DNA from: Symbiodinium kawagutii
Lineage: Eukaryota; Sar; Dinophyceae; Suessiales; Symbiodiniaceae
Reading direction: 5' to 3'
Assembly: GCA_009767595.1 (NCBI GenBank)
Contig: VSDK01018320.1
Coordinates: forward strand, 133,560-197,559
DNA length: 64,000 nt
A model generated the notes under the pieces. It ran no database searches. It had not been told where the DNA came from and saw nothing but the letters and a program-made list of their open reading frames with translations. The translations under genes and the position numbers were made by a program. Positions 10,792 through 22,902 of this stretch are shown here, one piece after another. Each line of letters starts with the position of its first letter. Within the stretch, counting starts at the first letter, position 1.

Positions 10792-11256
10792 CTGTGCCAC
10801 CGATGTCGACCAGCCAGCGGTTGGCATGGGATGAAGTGGTGATGGCTGGCGCCCCGAAGTGGTTGCCCCCAGTCGTGACACGGGCTCAACCAGGTTGAGC
10901 AATGGCTTATCCGGCTGCTCCTAGTTAATGCTCGTCGATGATGCTTAGTGGTTGGTTAAAAAGTCGACATGATTGCTGCTTCTCCGAACCAGGAAGTTGT
11001 GACTCTACTGTAAGTCTGGTACTGTAGCCAGATTCATTCCTGGAGATATCCAGTATTCTGGTATCACGAGTCTTCCCGGGTGTGTCCATAAATGGTTGTG
11101 TCCATAAATGGTGGTGTCCATACATAGTGGTAGGTTACCCTTAACCAGCCAATTGGCTGATCATCGATAGGCAAACCACATGGCCAATCGGAGCCGTGGT
11201 CGAAAGTATTCAAAACTCATCATTTCTGGGGGTCCCTCCCTCCTCATCCCTAACAC

Positions 11257-11413
11257 TTGGAGATGCACTTGGATGGCCGCCGACCATGCACTTTCCCTCA
11301 GAATCTTTCGTTTTGCTTCATCAGTGGCGACAGTTGAACCATCCCCAGTGGCTGATCCACCGGAGAAATGCATGGTTTTACTTGCGCCTGAGTTGCTGAT
11401 GTTGAGCAACAAT
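11257..11413 (-). CDS. Candidate exon, product unknown
   Basis: Reads LLLNISNSGASKTMHFSGGS, then ATGDGSTVATDEAKRKILRE, then SAWSAAIQVHLQ. The acceptor is GCGTGCAG and the chosen donor is CTCCAA|GTGTTA. One leading base matches the phase-2 end of the exon at 11593-11757. The balance of charged and hydrophobic residues is natural. No domain recognised. Plus-strand frames across the same bases are also open. Confidence 0.4.
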
Positions 11414-11592
11414 CTGCACGCCTTGGGGCCAACTGCTGGTCCTTAAACCCTATCATTAATCAACCCATAGAACTAGCTAACCCCCCAGCTGCTGGTCCTT
11501 AAACCCCCTCATTAACCCCCCACGTTAACCCCCAGCTATCCCCAGGTTCAGCCCCCCGTTTTCGCTGCGGATTTTGAACGAACCACCGTGAC

Positions 11593-11757
11593 CCGTCCTC
11601 GGTGGGACAGAGCTTGGCATGTTGCTTCGTCGGAACCACAAGACGAGCAAGCCATCTCTCCTCAGTCAGCGGTGCCAGCATCGCCAGCGGCGCCATGGGT
11701 TGGAACCTCCACCGGTGGCCCATGGTGGCCCACAGAACTGGTGGGTCCAACAGGGTG
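11593..11757 (-). CDS. Candidate exon, product unknown
   Basis: The acceptor TTTACTATGCAG is good. The exon reads TLLDPPVLWATMGHRWRFQP, then MAPLAMLAPLTEERWLARLV, then VPTKQHAKLCPTEDG, with strong third-position G/C. The minus frame stays open for about 35 more codons, so the donor (ACGG|GTCACGG chosen) is uncertain. No family recognised. The plus frame SAVPASPAAPWVGTSTGG is an antisense shadow with a usable look. Confidence 0.45.
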
Positions 11758-12470
11758 CTGCATAGTAAACAAATGATGCCACCGAGTTGGACAAGAATAT
11801 GAATTGACTTGATAAAAGAATTTGAATGAACACTATATTGGTAATCCCACATTACCATTTGCTGGTTCCATCCATTTGTTCCGCGTTCAGCTGGTAGGCT
11901 TCATTCATAGTGCCTATGAGCGACTAAATGCTGGCTCATAAGACTTGTCATAAACGGGTCAACCAACAGGTGGTAACCACAAACATGGAACCAACGCGCG
12001 CTGGTTTGTTTTCAATCAGTTGAAGCTGATCTGGGCTTTACAACCTACTTAACCAGCAATGCGTCAACCGCAATTAAGTTACTACCTTCCGACCAATAGT
12101 TAGCTGGGCTTGAGTGGGACTAATGACTAATGGGTTGATAACCTAAACCGGTCACCACTAAATCAACCATTACATTATTCATTTCTAACCACTTTCGACC
12201 CTTAGTATCTAGCTAACCAGTCATTCACCTCTTACCATCCTGGACCACTGAACTTACTATCGTGGAGGACTTACCACTTCAGGAACCATTCATCACCACT
12301 TACCACTTAGATTACCAGCGTGAGTAAGTAAAGCTACTTCTGGGTGCCCATGACATGAAAATCCCCAGGTGACTTGAGCCAATTCACCCCTAAATTCACT
12401 ATTCGTATACTCTGGCAAAGTAACCTGGAACTGGAAGAACCACCATTTGTGCTGGTTTCACTTGAAAAAA

Positions 12471-12577
12471 TATGGTGGTTTCTCAAAATAGGGGTACCCC
12501 AAAATCATCTAGGTATTAATGATTTATAGTAACAAACCAGCCTTTTTTGGGTCCCCTATTCTGAGAAACCACCATAT
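12471..12577. mobile_element. Family B inverted-repeat element
   Basis: TATGGTGGTTTCTCAAAATA...TTCTGAGAAACCACCATA: a near-perfect copy with complementary ends and an AATCATC core. Confidence 0.9.
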
Positions 12578-12632
12578 GATTTTGAGCTGCACCATGTTAT
12601 GGACTGCCGGAGGGTCATTCATCCTGGGTGAC

Positions 12633-12714
12633 TTCTCTCGTTGGCACTTCGCCATTTCCCAGAGCTGGTGCCGCCCAAGTCACAGGTGATGATGCCAAGT
12701 CTTTGGACAGCCAC
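12633..12714 (-). CDS. Candidate exon, product unknown
   Basis: The acceptor GCTGTCCCTCAG is pyrimidine-rich and the donor is GAGAGAA|GTCACC. It reads VAVQRLGIITCDLGGTSSGK then WRSANER. It starts in phase 0 and ends in phase 1, so it does not join the 11593-11757 exon directly; another exon would be needed between them. Confidence 0.38.
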
Positions 12715-12902
12715 CTGAGGGACAGCCCATTACACATGAGGTCCTATCATTCCATGGTGGATGATTAATGGTTGAGATGGTGCTTAAGAATTATGTTTAG
12801 TAATGCTTAATGATGGTGAATAATGATGCTTATGCTTTATGATGGTCAATATTTCTGTTCAACAATGATTGCTAATGATGGTAAATGATATGTGTCAATG
12901 AT

Positions 12903-13009
12903 GCCCTATGCTTCCAGTTACCATGAAATAGAAGGTAAGCAGTTGGTTGTTTACCATTGTTGAAAGTGGGGTTGGCTACCTACTATAATGATAGCTGGAA
13001 GCTTAGGGA
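12903..13009. mobile_element. Family D inverted-repeat element
   Basis: CCTATGCTTCCAGTTACCAT, centre TTTACCATTGTTG, end GATAGCTGGAAGCTTAGGG. Same family as the 97-bp intron at 24758-24854. Confidence 0.85.
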
Positions 13010-15159
13010 TGGTTGAGACACTAGTGGCTAGTAAGGGTCAAAACATGTTAATCATGGTTCAATATCGTTAGTGATGATTCAAATATCCCAGCTTTCCGCC
13101 AGTGTCTGAGAACGTCTACGACACTGATGGTTGATTCCACTATCCTAGCGAGGTGTATGTTGCTTCAGTCTGTTGTGTTCTTGTTGGTGTTTGAAACGCT
13201 TCCAAAATCCAAGATTCTTCATTCATGACATGAGGACCGCGGCACAACTCATCCTAGGTAGGAAGCTGGCCCTGAAACCTTAAAACAAATGTATCTCTAT
13301 ATAATGGTTGACAATAACACTTAATTAAGAAGCTGCATTGCTGTCACTTTTTTGAAAATTAATGAACTAGCATCTTCCCCGTTTGCACATTGTCCACAGT
13401 GTTTGATTGATGTGTCGAATAGTCACTGTGATGATACTTGAAAGTAGCGGTTGGGGTACGGCTGTGGGTAACAAAAAACTCTCTACCCCTGGTCAATGTC
13501 CTAAAAAACAAACAAGGTGAGTTTGTTGGGATATTCACCTATCTATTCTGAGTCTTGTTCTGCTTATGCCCCATAGCCGCATGATTCTCCAACCATCCTT
13601 CGCCATCTAGATAAACTACCCAACTTGTGCTAGATCTTCTTTTATTCGACTTCCAAATGGTGTTTACCACATCATAGTGGCATTGTTGACACAGCCGTGA
13701 TATACCAGCTACTCCATAGCCAAACCACAACAAAAACAAGCATCCTCAATACATAAACGTGTGATGCATCATGCAATTTCAGGTAAACCTACGCGGACAT
13801 TCAGGTCACCGAATGTAGGTTGAAATCTCCAGTCCAGTAGGTGACATGCTTGAAAATCACAAGCTGCTGAACCCAACTCATGAAGCGACCTCTCCCACCA
13901 CCCAACTCGGCTGCGCCTGAGTTGATCTTTGGGCTTTGCAAGGAACCTTGGCCGTGCGCCGAGTACGCTGATTTTTCAGAGGTCAAGGCATATCACTAAT
14001 ATATTATCACTCTGCATCTCCATGACTTTCCCATCTGCTTTTCTCCAACACAAACAAAACTCGCTCGCAAGTGAAGGATGGTTGAGATCATGTCCGTCAG
14101 GCTGCTGGATCAACAATGCAAACAAACAAATGACATGTTTACCTGTGCGTTTGTACAAATTACCAAGTTGGATATGTCATTTCACACACACACGCACACA
14201 CATCAAAGCATCGGAGGTGGCAGGTGCCATCAAACAAAAATGCCACCATCAATTGGTTGCTTAATTACCGGAATGTGAACAGCTATGGGTGTCCAAGTTT
14301 TGTTCGATCCTTGCGCTTTAATTACATGTTTTGCTTGCAGAAAAACATGCGGCAAAACAGTACGAAATGAGGTACCCATTCATTAACTCTCAGTTGTATA
14401 ATATGATGACTATTGACTGGGGTTAAAATCATGTATTCTATGATTGTCCACTATCCGTCGCCTTGTTACTTACAGCTATGTGATACTTGTAATCTTTCTT
14501 TCTGGGAGTCAGCCGCTGATCAGGTGGCCCCGTCGACTCTAATGCAGCCGCTGACATAAATGACTATGGATGCACCGGCTGCTCTTTCCCAACTTCTCTG
14601 GTAGGTGGTTCAACACCCCTGTGAACAAAATATGTTTGTCAATCCATCAACTATGTGTAAATACAGTTGGGAAAACAAAAAATGTTTGAGACCACCAACC
14701 AGTAGCTGTTTTCATCATCATTGTTGGTTATCCCCTATTATTACCCTTTGTTCGCGGTTATAACCCCTATAAAACCTTATAAAACCGCCGCTAATGTTTG
14801 AAATTAAAAGCACCAACCACTTCTGGAGAACTTTGCCATGGCAAGAACAGTATGTCCTGTTGCAACCCGAGCAGCGCGAGCGCTAAATGTTTCATGGGTC
14901 AGTAGGGGATTTCTGCGTACGTCAACAATCCTGGTTGGACTTTCTGGTGGATGGTGATGCACCTGCCACTGAATTTCACCAGCGCTGGTGGCCTGGCAAT
15001 TGAAAATGACCTGTTTTTCTATATATATATATAGGAAACCCTGGGAAACGAGCGAAACTAAGATACCACAAAGATTAGTTTCAAGGGTGCCCTCCCAGCA
15101 CCAGTGCTAAAGCTATAGCTCCTAAGGGATACTAAGGGCTCCAGCCGCTGAACGTCCAC
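13010..15159. other. Non-coding stretch
   Basis: AT-rich; a short (AC)n run at 14185-14200, a family A copy at 14598-14702, and a decayed family-A-like core at 14745-14820. Frames of 60-110 codons near 13929-14278 lack codon bias. No exon called. Confidence 0.5.
14598..14702. mobile_element. Family A inverted-repeat element
   Basis: CTGGTAGGTGGTTCAACACC ... GAGACCACCAACCAG. The plus-strand ends read CTG|GTAGGTGG and CCAACCAG|, a consensus GT-AG pair. Confidence 0.8.
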
Positions 15160-15272
15160 GGCAGTGCCACGCAAGGAACTCTGACCCCTCAAAGGGCGAC
15201 TTGGGCTTTTCCCGCGTGACGGGAGCTGGCGCCCAGGCCGCAACAGGAACAGGGAAGCGATCAGGTCTGTTC
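15160..15272 (-). CDS. Candidate exon, product unknown
   Basis: After CCGCTAG the frame reads NRPDRFPVPVAAWAPAPVTR, then EKPKSPFEGSEFLAWHC, with a donor at TGCC|GTGGACG. Proline-rich, basic/acidic mix, high third-position GC. No domain recognised. A plus frame (RVTGAGAQAATGTGKRSG) is a competing reading. Confidence 0.4.
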
Positions 15273-15529
15273 CTAGCGGAGCTTCGTGGTGGTTGTGGGA
15301 AGGGTTGGTCACTAACGGTTGGTCACTAGGGGTTGGTCACTAGGGTTGGTGGAGGTTAGTGGTAGGGTTTGGTGATGAGGAATGATACCTATGATGGTAC
15401 AGGATGGTTAAATGATGGGTGACAGTGCTTAATTAAACAACGCTTGCACTTTAGAATCTCTTGTGCTTCAATGATGGTTGACAATGGTTGATGACCAAGG
15501 AGATACAAACATAATGTTTACATACCCAT

Positions 15530-15605
15530 GTATAAATATATGTGTATATATATAAATCTATCTATCTAAATATATATATATATGTATATATATATGTATA
15601 TATAC
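15530..15605. repeat. (TA)n-rich microsatellite
   Basis: Mixed TATATG, TATATA and ATCTATCT runs. Confidence 0.9.
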
Positions 15606-15909
15606 AACATTGACTGTCTAGTGCAAAAGGCGAGTTCATGATCACATCGGTACGATGCTAGTGATGTCAGTGGCTGATGGGGATTCACGATCAAAGAAGT
15701 GCAGTTGATCACCAGCCCTAAGGGTAAGAATGGTTCATGATGGCATGGTTGGCAAGGATTTATGTACGGTTTATTAGGCTTGGTGGTGGCATGTGGAGAA
15801 TGATGCTTGATACTGTGAAGTGGGTACTTAGTTCATAGCCTCACATTTCCGCGGTTGCGTTCCCCTCACGAATAATTATCAAGCCATCCCCGCGAACGAG
15901 AAGTGTCAC

Positions 15910-16002
15910 CCGGCGATGTCGCCCGGAGTGTCGTAGGTTCCCAGCAGCAACCGCATCCCTTGGTAAAACACCTGGCAATGGTTTGAGTTCCCGGGACTGC
16001 TT
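15910..16002 (-). CDS. Candidate exon, product unknown
   Basis: 31 codons between GAGGGCAG and CGCCGG|GTGACA, phase 0 at both ends. Reads KQSRELKPLPGVLPRDAVAA then GNLRHSGRHRR. Basic; no family recognised. The frame stays open past the donor (VTLLVRGDGLIII), so the exon may be longer. Confidence 0.35.
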
Positions 16003-16064
16003 CTGCCCTCGTTTCGCATGGTTTCCTACGAAATTCATTGAATATCCCCTTTTGAAGATAGTTT

Positions 16065-16205
16065 CCCAACATGTTTCCTATGGGTTTCCTATATGAATTT
16101 CCTCTGGGTTTCCCAACATGTTTCCTATGGGTTTCCTATATTAATTTCCTCTGGGTTTCCAAACATGTTTCCTCTGGGTTTCCCATGAGTTTCCTATGAA
16201 TTTCC
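16065..16205. repeat. Short minisatellite, TTTCCTATGGG units
   Basis: Repeated phrases such as CCAACATGTTTCCTATGGGT and ATTTCCTCTGGGTTTCC, about three copies of a roughly 46-bp higher unit. It lies between two candidate exons. Confidence 0.8.
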
Positions 16206-16277
16206 TACGGTTTCCATTTTCCATGACTTCCGAAGGGACTTCAGGTTGAAAAATTTGCACGGCACACCCCATGTCAC

Positions 16278-16342
16278 CGCTCCTTGGTAGAAACTTCAGC
16301 GCAGCTTCGCCCGCGCCATCGTCCCAAACTTTGTTGCGGGGC
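16278..16342 (-). CDS. Candidate exon, product unknown
   Basis: The acceptor TTTTGCCAAG and donor AGCG|GTGACA bound PRNKVWDDGAGEAALKFLPR plus S. The frame continues acidic and open (GDMGCAVQIFQPEVPSEV), so a longer exon is possible. No domain recognised. Confidence 0.38.
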
Positions 16343-16410
16343 CTTGGCAAAAGTGATTAACTTGTGCCATGAAAGGCCCCCTGCGCCGTGTTGCAAAGCA
16401 TTATAAGTAA

Positions 16411-17222
16411 CTGGTTGGTGGTTTCAACCCCTATGAAAAAGATTAATCGCTTCCTACTATTACTAAACCCCCCTAATTATAAAAAACCACCTTGGGGGTG
16501 CACTTCCTGATTTTTTTTGTCTTGGTCAATTGTATTTTCAATTGTAGCAATTGAAAAGTAAAAGAGGAACCACATTCCCCAAGCAACCGGTTCCCCCCCT
16601 ATTATTAAAAACCTTTGGCTTGGGGGATGTTTAATATTAGGGTCCTAAACACCCAAGTGGTTTTTATCCTTAGGGTCCTAAATTTAATATTAGGGTCCCC
16701 TTCGCGCAATTGGTTTTTGCAATTTTTAAATAGGTTTTAATAAAGAATTTAACAAAGCAAACATTAAACGCCAAAATGGTTTTTATCATTAGGGTCATAA
16801 ATTTAATATTAGGGTCCCCTTCGTGCAATTGGTTTTTGCAATTTTTAAATAGGTTTTAATAAAGAATTTAAAAAGGCAAATATTCAACGCTCAAATGGTT
16901 TTTTAAATTAGGGTCCTAAATTTAATATTAGGGTCCCCTTCGCGCGGTTGGCTTTTGCAATTTTTGAATAGGTTTTAATAAAGAATTTAAAAAAGCAAAT
17001 ATTCAACGCTCAAAATGGTTTTTATCATTAGGGTCCTAAATTTAATATTAGGGTCCCCTAATATTAAATCTCCCCCTAATGTAAAAAACCCCTGGAGGCG
17101 CTTAGTATTTGGGGGGGGGACCGTTTAGTAATAGGGGGAAAAGATTAGTCAACCAATGAGTCAACCAACCAATCATTGATTAAGAACAGGGAAAGTAAAG
17201 AATGGTTAAAACCACCAAGCAG
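16411..17222. mobile_element. Expanded family A element carrying a satellite
   Basis: The left end CTGGTTGGTGGTTTCAACCC is at 16411. The right end AAACCACCAAGCAG, preceded by the family core TCAACCAACCAATC, is at 17222. The 800 bp between, where a normal copy has about 60, is mostly a 119-bp tandem repeat plus AT-rich sequence. Confidence 0.7.
16655..17065. repeat. 119-bp tandem repeat
   Basis: About 3.4 copies of a unit containing TTTAATATTAGGGTCCCCTT, CGCGCAATTGGTTTTTGCAA and AATAAAGAATTTAA. Copies start near 16680, 16799 and 16919 and end in a truncated fourth. The nearly identical copies imply recent expansion. Confidence 0.9.
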
Positions 17223-17638
17223 GTAAAGATGTCAAAAGGGTTTCGGATGGTTTCAGTATATTTTGAGGTATTTGATCTGCAAGGTTTCATAAGGTTTTCC
17301 AGGGATCCCCATGGAAAATCATTGCCTTGTTGGGATGGGTTGCATGCACAATCATCGCTTTGGGATGTACCATACCATGCCATGCATATGTACGGTATCC
17401 TCCTGCTATTAGGGTGTGCGTGGCACGGATACAAATCACGCTAGACTGAATAGATCATAATAGTGTATCATTTATGTGAATCTTTTATATTCAAACTTCC
17501 AGCTGCAGATGCTGAGTGTTGGGAGCTATGTCGTTATCAATCTAGCTATAGTCATACCAACACTAGAGATATACCCATGCACAATTCTGGAATAACATAC
17601 AAGAACCATTTACATAGCGCTGACTTTGGCCGGTTGAG

Positions 17639-17754
17639 CTAGGGGGTGATTTTTCTGCCTTTGAGCCAATCCAACAAAAACTCATACGCCGGTCGCTTGA
17701 AGAAAGAATCGGACGCCCATGGGGGAGCAATGCAAAGAATCACCTCCAGAATTT
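17639..17754 (-). CDS. Candidate terminal exon with stop codon
   Basis: Acceptor GTTTCTGCAAG (or GGAG at 17744), then ILEVILCIAPPWASDSFFKR, PAYEFLLDWLKGRKITP and a TAG stop at 17639. Aromatic and hydrophobic residues are spaced as in a folded C-terminus. It would end a minus-strand gene whose earlier exons lie to the right, including perhaps 18367-18456. Two plus frames are also open here (e.g. FEPIQQKLIRRSLEERIG), so strand is not certain. Confidence 0.4.
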
Positions 17755-18366
17755 CTTGCAGAAACAGTGCAGGACATATTTGACTGTTGCTACACTTTGA
17801 TACATCATAGGTACGCGAAAACTGCGCAGCATAGGATGTGCTGCATTCCAACAAACTGGTTCAGGATTTCACACTGGGGCTGTCAGCAGAAATACTCAAA
17901 GCAGGAAAGAGTCCAACCACCAAAAATGCTGCATTTTTTTGGGTCTTGGCATGTCTACCACCCTTGGCTGCTATCCAATGTCAGGACGCATTAATTCAGA
18001 ACTTCGCATGTCACCCACTTCGGAGGATATGTTGCTGTGTTCACACATCGCTGCTCAATCCAGTGGGGAAATCCCACTGGCGCAACCATTTAGAGACAAA
18101 CCCAGTTTTGGTTGCTGATGATTGACTGGCATGAAACATACAAGACATTGGTATAATCGCTATGAGCCACCGTTCAGCATCCCTTAATCGCTATTAAGCA
18201 CTATTGACCACAATCTACCATTATAAACACTCTTGTTATTGGTTATTGCACTGATTAACATCAATTCGCCATTGTTTAATCATTCGGTCACTAACCACTA
18301 TCGTCAGTAATTCCATTCTCAAACCGCTGGTCAGGAGAGCCAACCCCGCCGCTGCATGGTCATTAC

Positions 18367-18456
18367 CGAGGGGCAGTGATCGCAGGGACACCGGAGGGAC
18401 ATTGTCATGATGTTTGGCTCGCGATCGCGATCGAATTCCTCGTCGCGTCGGTCGAT
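18367..18456 (-). CDS. Candidate exon, product unknown
   Basis: Thirty codons, phase 0 at both ends, with a strong donor CCCTCG|GTAATG. Reads IDRRDEEFDRDREPNIMTMS then LRCPCDHCPS; highly acidic/basic, with a CPCDHC cluster. A plus frame (YRGAVIAGTPEGHCHDVWLA) is nearly as good. No family recognised. Confidence 0.4.
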
Positions 18457-18637
18457 CTCATCCCAGGAAAGCAGGCAGCAGTTTTTCAGCGTTTGAACGG
18501 GTGCCAATGATATGCCAATCAAGCAAGCGAGCAACAGTTCAAAAAAGGGGCATAATAACCAACAACAATATGTTTGATTATTTTTCGAGTATCATTGGTC
18601 ATTAGGCAACCAACAACAATATTAGTAGCAACACCAA

Positions 18638-18768
18638 TATGGCAGTGGGCCAAAAACCTGTACCCCTGGTTCCCCTATCATTAACCAGCCAGTTTTCCCT
18701 ATAAAATGGTTGGTGAACTTATCATCCATTATTGGCTCATTCACTGCTTGACCCATGGCCATATATAG
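18638..18768. mobile_element. Family E inverted-repeat element
   Basis: TATGGCAGTGGGCCAAAAAC ... CTTGACCCATGGCCATATAT. Confidence 0.8.
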
Positions 18769-18962
18769 CAGGTATATCCCCTACAATTGTTAGTTATCAT
18801 CCCCTATGAGTAACCATTAACCATTGGTTAGTTGGTTGGTTAACTAATATGGTCCAACAAAAACTTATCTTGATTGGTTGGACCATTTGTTAGGGATCGC
18901 AGTGCATGGCTCCCATCGTAAATTAGTAATGAAACTGTCGATGTCGATCTCCAAGGTACTGC

Positions 18963-19062
18963 TGGCTATGGGTCAAGCAAATAACCAACCAATAGTGGGG
19001 ATAATAAGGGAAACAATGGTTCATGATGGGGAACCAGGGGTACGGGGTTTTGACCCACAACC
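18963..19062. mobile_element. Family E inverted-repeat element, reverse orientation
   Basis: GGCTATGGGTCAAGCAAATA ... GGTACGGGGTTTTGACCCAC. Opposite orientation to the copy 200 bp away. Confidence 0.8.
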
Positions 19063-20225
19063 TGCTGATGTCCATACAAGCTGCTCTGATACAGAAAATG
19101 ATACGTGGGAGAGTTGAATCCAACAGAATCATTCACAATGTTTATAAAATTTTATACATATATGACAAGTATTATTTACGTCTTTGGACTGACTTATAAC
19201 TTCACAAGCTGTATCATGCTTAAATAATGTTGTCGCAGCAGAGCGTAAAAAAAGGGACAACAAAACAATTTATGGTGACGCTTGGAATATCTGATCACTA
19301 TTATAAAAAAAAAGGTCGCAGCATTGCACAGATTGTATCAAAGCACCAAACATACATAGATCATAAATAAACAAATATATATATATATATATAAAAACAT
19401 ATCATGATCATATTGGACAATCATGAATGTTATGGATGATGCTATATGTGCCAGCGACTGGTAACGGTTGATTGAAGCAACAGTTGTCCGTTGCAAGAAA
19501 ATGCCATGCGGCTCGGCCGTGATGATGTGCAGCTCTTTTTGTCCTGAGCCGATTACCAAATCGCAACAGAGCTGCCCCAAAGCCCAAGACAAAAAAACCG
19601 ATGGTTATGCTATCATTGGGCGGCTTGTGGTACATCATGAATCGTGGGTATCTTGAATGTTTTATACCTCTGAGGTGCTATACAAGCAAATTCTTGTATG
19701 TTTTATATCTCTACATAGTACCATTGACCAAAAAAACTTCAGACTCAGCTTGCAGCTGGTGTTAAGGTATCCCAGAAGGGTTGCTGGAGCTGAGCCTCAG
19801 TTAGAAGAAAGCCACGTTTGTGATGGTTTGTGGCCTTCAAAACGGAACGGAAAAGCAAGATCCAACACTCCATGGATAATTAACCATATAGATAGAGTTC
19901 GTTGTGTCAGGGTTGATAGTTTTAAGACCTAGGAATGTCAAGAACATTACTCCTATGCAAACAACTGTCTATCCAGAATTCGGAAATAGCTCGTTCTGCA
20001 GAGTCATAAATTACTAGCAGCAAACTTCTGTGATGAAACGGCATCAACTTTTCTATGATCCGGCGCATCTCTCAATGGGATAGCCTGGAAATCTGCGCAA
20101 GCCAAGCCTCATCAGTACTAAACACCAAGAAATTTAACCATTTCCTATTAGGATTCTCATAGCTGAGAGGCATATCTGGTTGAAACTTATCCCAAATATT
20201 TGCCTGGCATGCCCACTGTACTGTC

Positions 20226-20356
20226 TATGGGGGTTTCTTAACATTGGGGTACCCCCAAATCATCTTTTGTATTGATTATTTACAATCATCAACCGCAATA
20301 AACCGATCATTTTTGGGGTACCCCGGGTACCCCTATTTTGAGAAACACCCATATGG
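20226..20356. mobile_element. Family B inverted-repeat element
   Basis: ATGGGGGTTTCTTAACATTG ... TTTTGAGAAACACCCATATG, with a duplicated GGGTACCCC in the right arm. Confidence 0.85.
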
Positions 20357-21233
20357 TTTCTTGTAGGCTGACTCCCAAGCCTTGTCACTCTCGCTGAGTT
20401 GGAGGGAGCAAACAATTTGTTGTCGATGGACCCCTTGCAGCATCCCAGGCTGATCATGCTCATTCAAAGTATTGCTCTACTGACCGTGGCACCATTGAAT
20501 CATCGTCAACTACTTTTTTGAGCATTCTTGCACCATGGTTTTTATGTAGGAATCCACCACTTGTTGAGGGGACCATGGCAAATCTTCAAATTGCTCATCC
20601 AGGAAGACCACTGAGAGACCCTTCAGAGTAGCTGAGGGTCACAGCGCTCCCAAGGCCTACTTGTTGGGATGTTCACCTCCAGAATTCCAGCCCGCGTCGA
20701 GCTAGTTGTGATCCACGCCCCTTCCCCCCTGTGAACCAGCTTTTTGGTTCACCTTTTTGCAACTGAGTTGCTATCGTGTACCTCAGTCACAACGAAACGT
20801 CTGGAGGACAAGCTCAACACATCCATCTCAACCTACTGCATCAAAATCCAGAAAGAACAACTTCAATTTACAGGTTAGTCATCAGCAATGAGTCACTTGG
20901 TAAGTCGGTCATATAGCTTAGTTTACCAACTGATAACAGCAAGTAATGCATTACTTGAAAGTGTTACTGAGTCACTTACTTCTTAGCTTGGTGCTTTGTC
21001 AACATATTGCTTATTTAGTCGCTTGCTCGATTGCTTGGGTACTTAGTCATCAGTTAAATACAAACCACCAAACAAAACAAATAGAAGTCATTCTGTTGCT
21101 AGTGAATATTCCCTCTTATTTTGAACTAATCTTAACCATTATGAACCATTATGAACCATTATAAGCCATTATCATCATTCCATGGTTTGGCTATTCCATA
21201 TAACAACAATAAGCCATTATTAGCCATGCCATA

Positions 21234-21340
21234 TATGGCTGTTTCCCAAAATAGGGGTACCCCCAAATCATCCATTAATAGTCATTTATGGTAATAAACC
21301 AACTATTTGTAGGGGCTCCCTATTTTGAGAAACCATTATT
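21234..21340. mobile_element. Family B inverted-repeat element
   Basis: GGCTGTTTCCCAAAATAGGG, CCCCCAAATCATCC, right arm CCCTATTTTGAGAAACCATT. Confidence 0.8.
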
Positions 21341-21434
21341 AATAATGAACCATTATTAATTAACCATTATGAACCATCATTAACCATTATAAGCCATTAT
21401 CATCATTCCATATATCAACCATGGTGATTATCCC

Positions 21435-21595
21435 ATAGCCAAATGGGATCCGTTGCCTTCGGTGCAGCCGGGCCGCAAATCCTCTTGCTTTGACACGCGG
21501 TTCGGCCATCGAGGCATGACAGGCGCCGCACCCCATGAAGGAAGAAATCCTGCGGTGGAGCACCCCGGGCCTGTGCGGTTTCGTGGTGTAAGCAA
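21435..21595. other. GC-rich exon-like island beside a family B element
   Basis: All three minus frames and one plus frame are open. Plus: RFGHRGMTGAAPHEGRNPAV with a donor-like CGTG|GTGTAAGC. Minus: GFLPSWGAAPVMPRWPNRVS or DFFLHGVRRLSCLDGRTACQ. Probably an exon; the frame cannot be decided by eye. Confidence 0.35.
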
Positions 21596-21598
21596 CAA

Positions 21599-21710
21599 AT
21601 GGTGCTTTCTCAAGCCATAGGGGGCCCCAAAAAATAGCTGGTTTATTACTATAAATAGTTAATAATACATGATTTGGGGGTACCCCTATGGCTTGAGAAA
21701 CCACCAAATG
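21599..21710. mobile_element. Family B inverted-repeat element
   Basis: ATGGTGCTTTCTCAAGCCAT ... CCTATGGCTTGAGAAACCAC. The arms pair over about 25 bases, including AAGCCATAGG/CCTATGGCTT. Confidence 0.9.
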
Positions 21711-22902
21711 GTTGGTTTATGGCGGCTACTAATGGTTGATGGTAGGGGGATAGTCACCAACAATATTGGTTTAATAAGCAACAAATTGGGGCTTTCTCAA
21801 AATAGGGGATCCCTCAAATGGTTGAGTTATTTCTAAGTATAGATGATTAACATTGGAAAAAACACCAAATAGACAACAGTGGCAAGTCATGCAGAATTGA
21901 TTTGATTGTCGAGTATACTCCGATCTACCAAGTAGATTACCTTAAACAAGTGAGTACTGACAATTGACAAATCAATGCTAAATCCGAAACGCAAGCAAAT
22001 AAATGCGGAGATTGGGAACAAACGTGTACACAAACCATAGCGTCTGTACCTGTACAAACAAATATGACATAATGCGACAAATATTTCAACTGCCCCCATG
22101 CAGCCATGATGGTGCACTCAAGGAGCAAGTCTGCAGACACTCGTCACCCTGGGTACCGTTTGAGGTATGGTCATGGGTTCCCCTGGGCTGCTTAGAGTTA
22201 GCATGCTTTGCCAAGAAAATGACCGTCACGATGGCTGTTACGCAGGATGACCATGGCCTTTTGCTACCAGCAAATACGAACCAAGAATAATACATTGGGC
22301 GGGTGCGTTGACTCTTGCTATACGACCCAACAAACTGATTCTACTGTGCGTGTCTAGCAAATGTCATGGTTTTGCGAGCAAAACCACTATTCTGCCACGG
22401 ATGAGCAGGGAAAGGAGATGCAGCAGTGACGAAACATGGATGAAACATCGAGAAACGCCTTGTTGCGGTGACCCTCCTTGGGCTGGTACGCATGTAGCTG
22501 TCAACTTCTGCAAATTTACAAACCTTGGTGGCTTATAAATCCCTTGCTAAAAATATATTTTTAGTGGTTATATGGTAAATCAATCATATCCCAAAAACAC
22601 TAAAAACCTAAGTTACTGGGTATAAGCCATCCAGAAACCATTTTAGAGTTTTTACTGATGACAGTTTCAATTTTGATGTGCCAGGAAGGCCACAAGACAG
22701 CAACGGGTCGTGCCTTGGATCACAAACACATCATGAGGTTTGTGATCACAACAACGCTGTTCGCCATTAGTTTTTGTGCAATGAACGAACAACAAAGATG
22801 ACATGAGGGTGTCCATAGGTGGCGTAAGTGTAATCCCCTAAAAGGTGGGCTGGTTTCACCAAAACTGATGAATGTGGGATTAGTAACACCCTGGCGAGCT
22901 GG

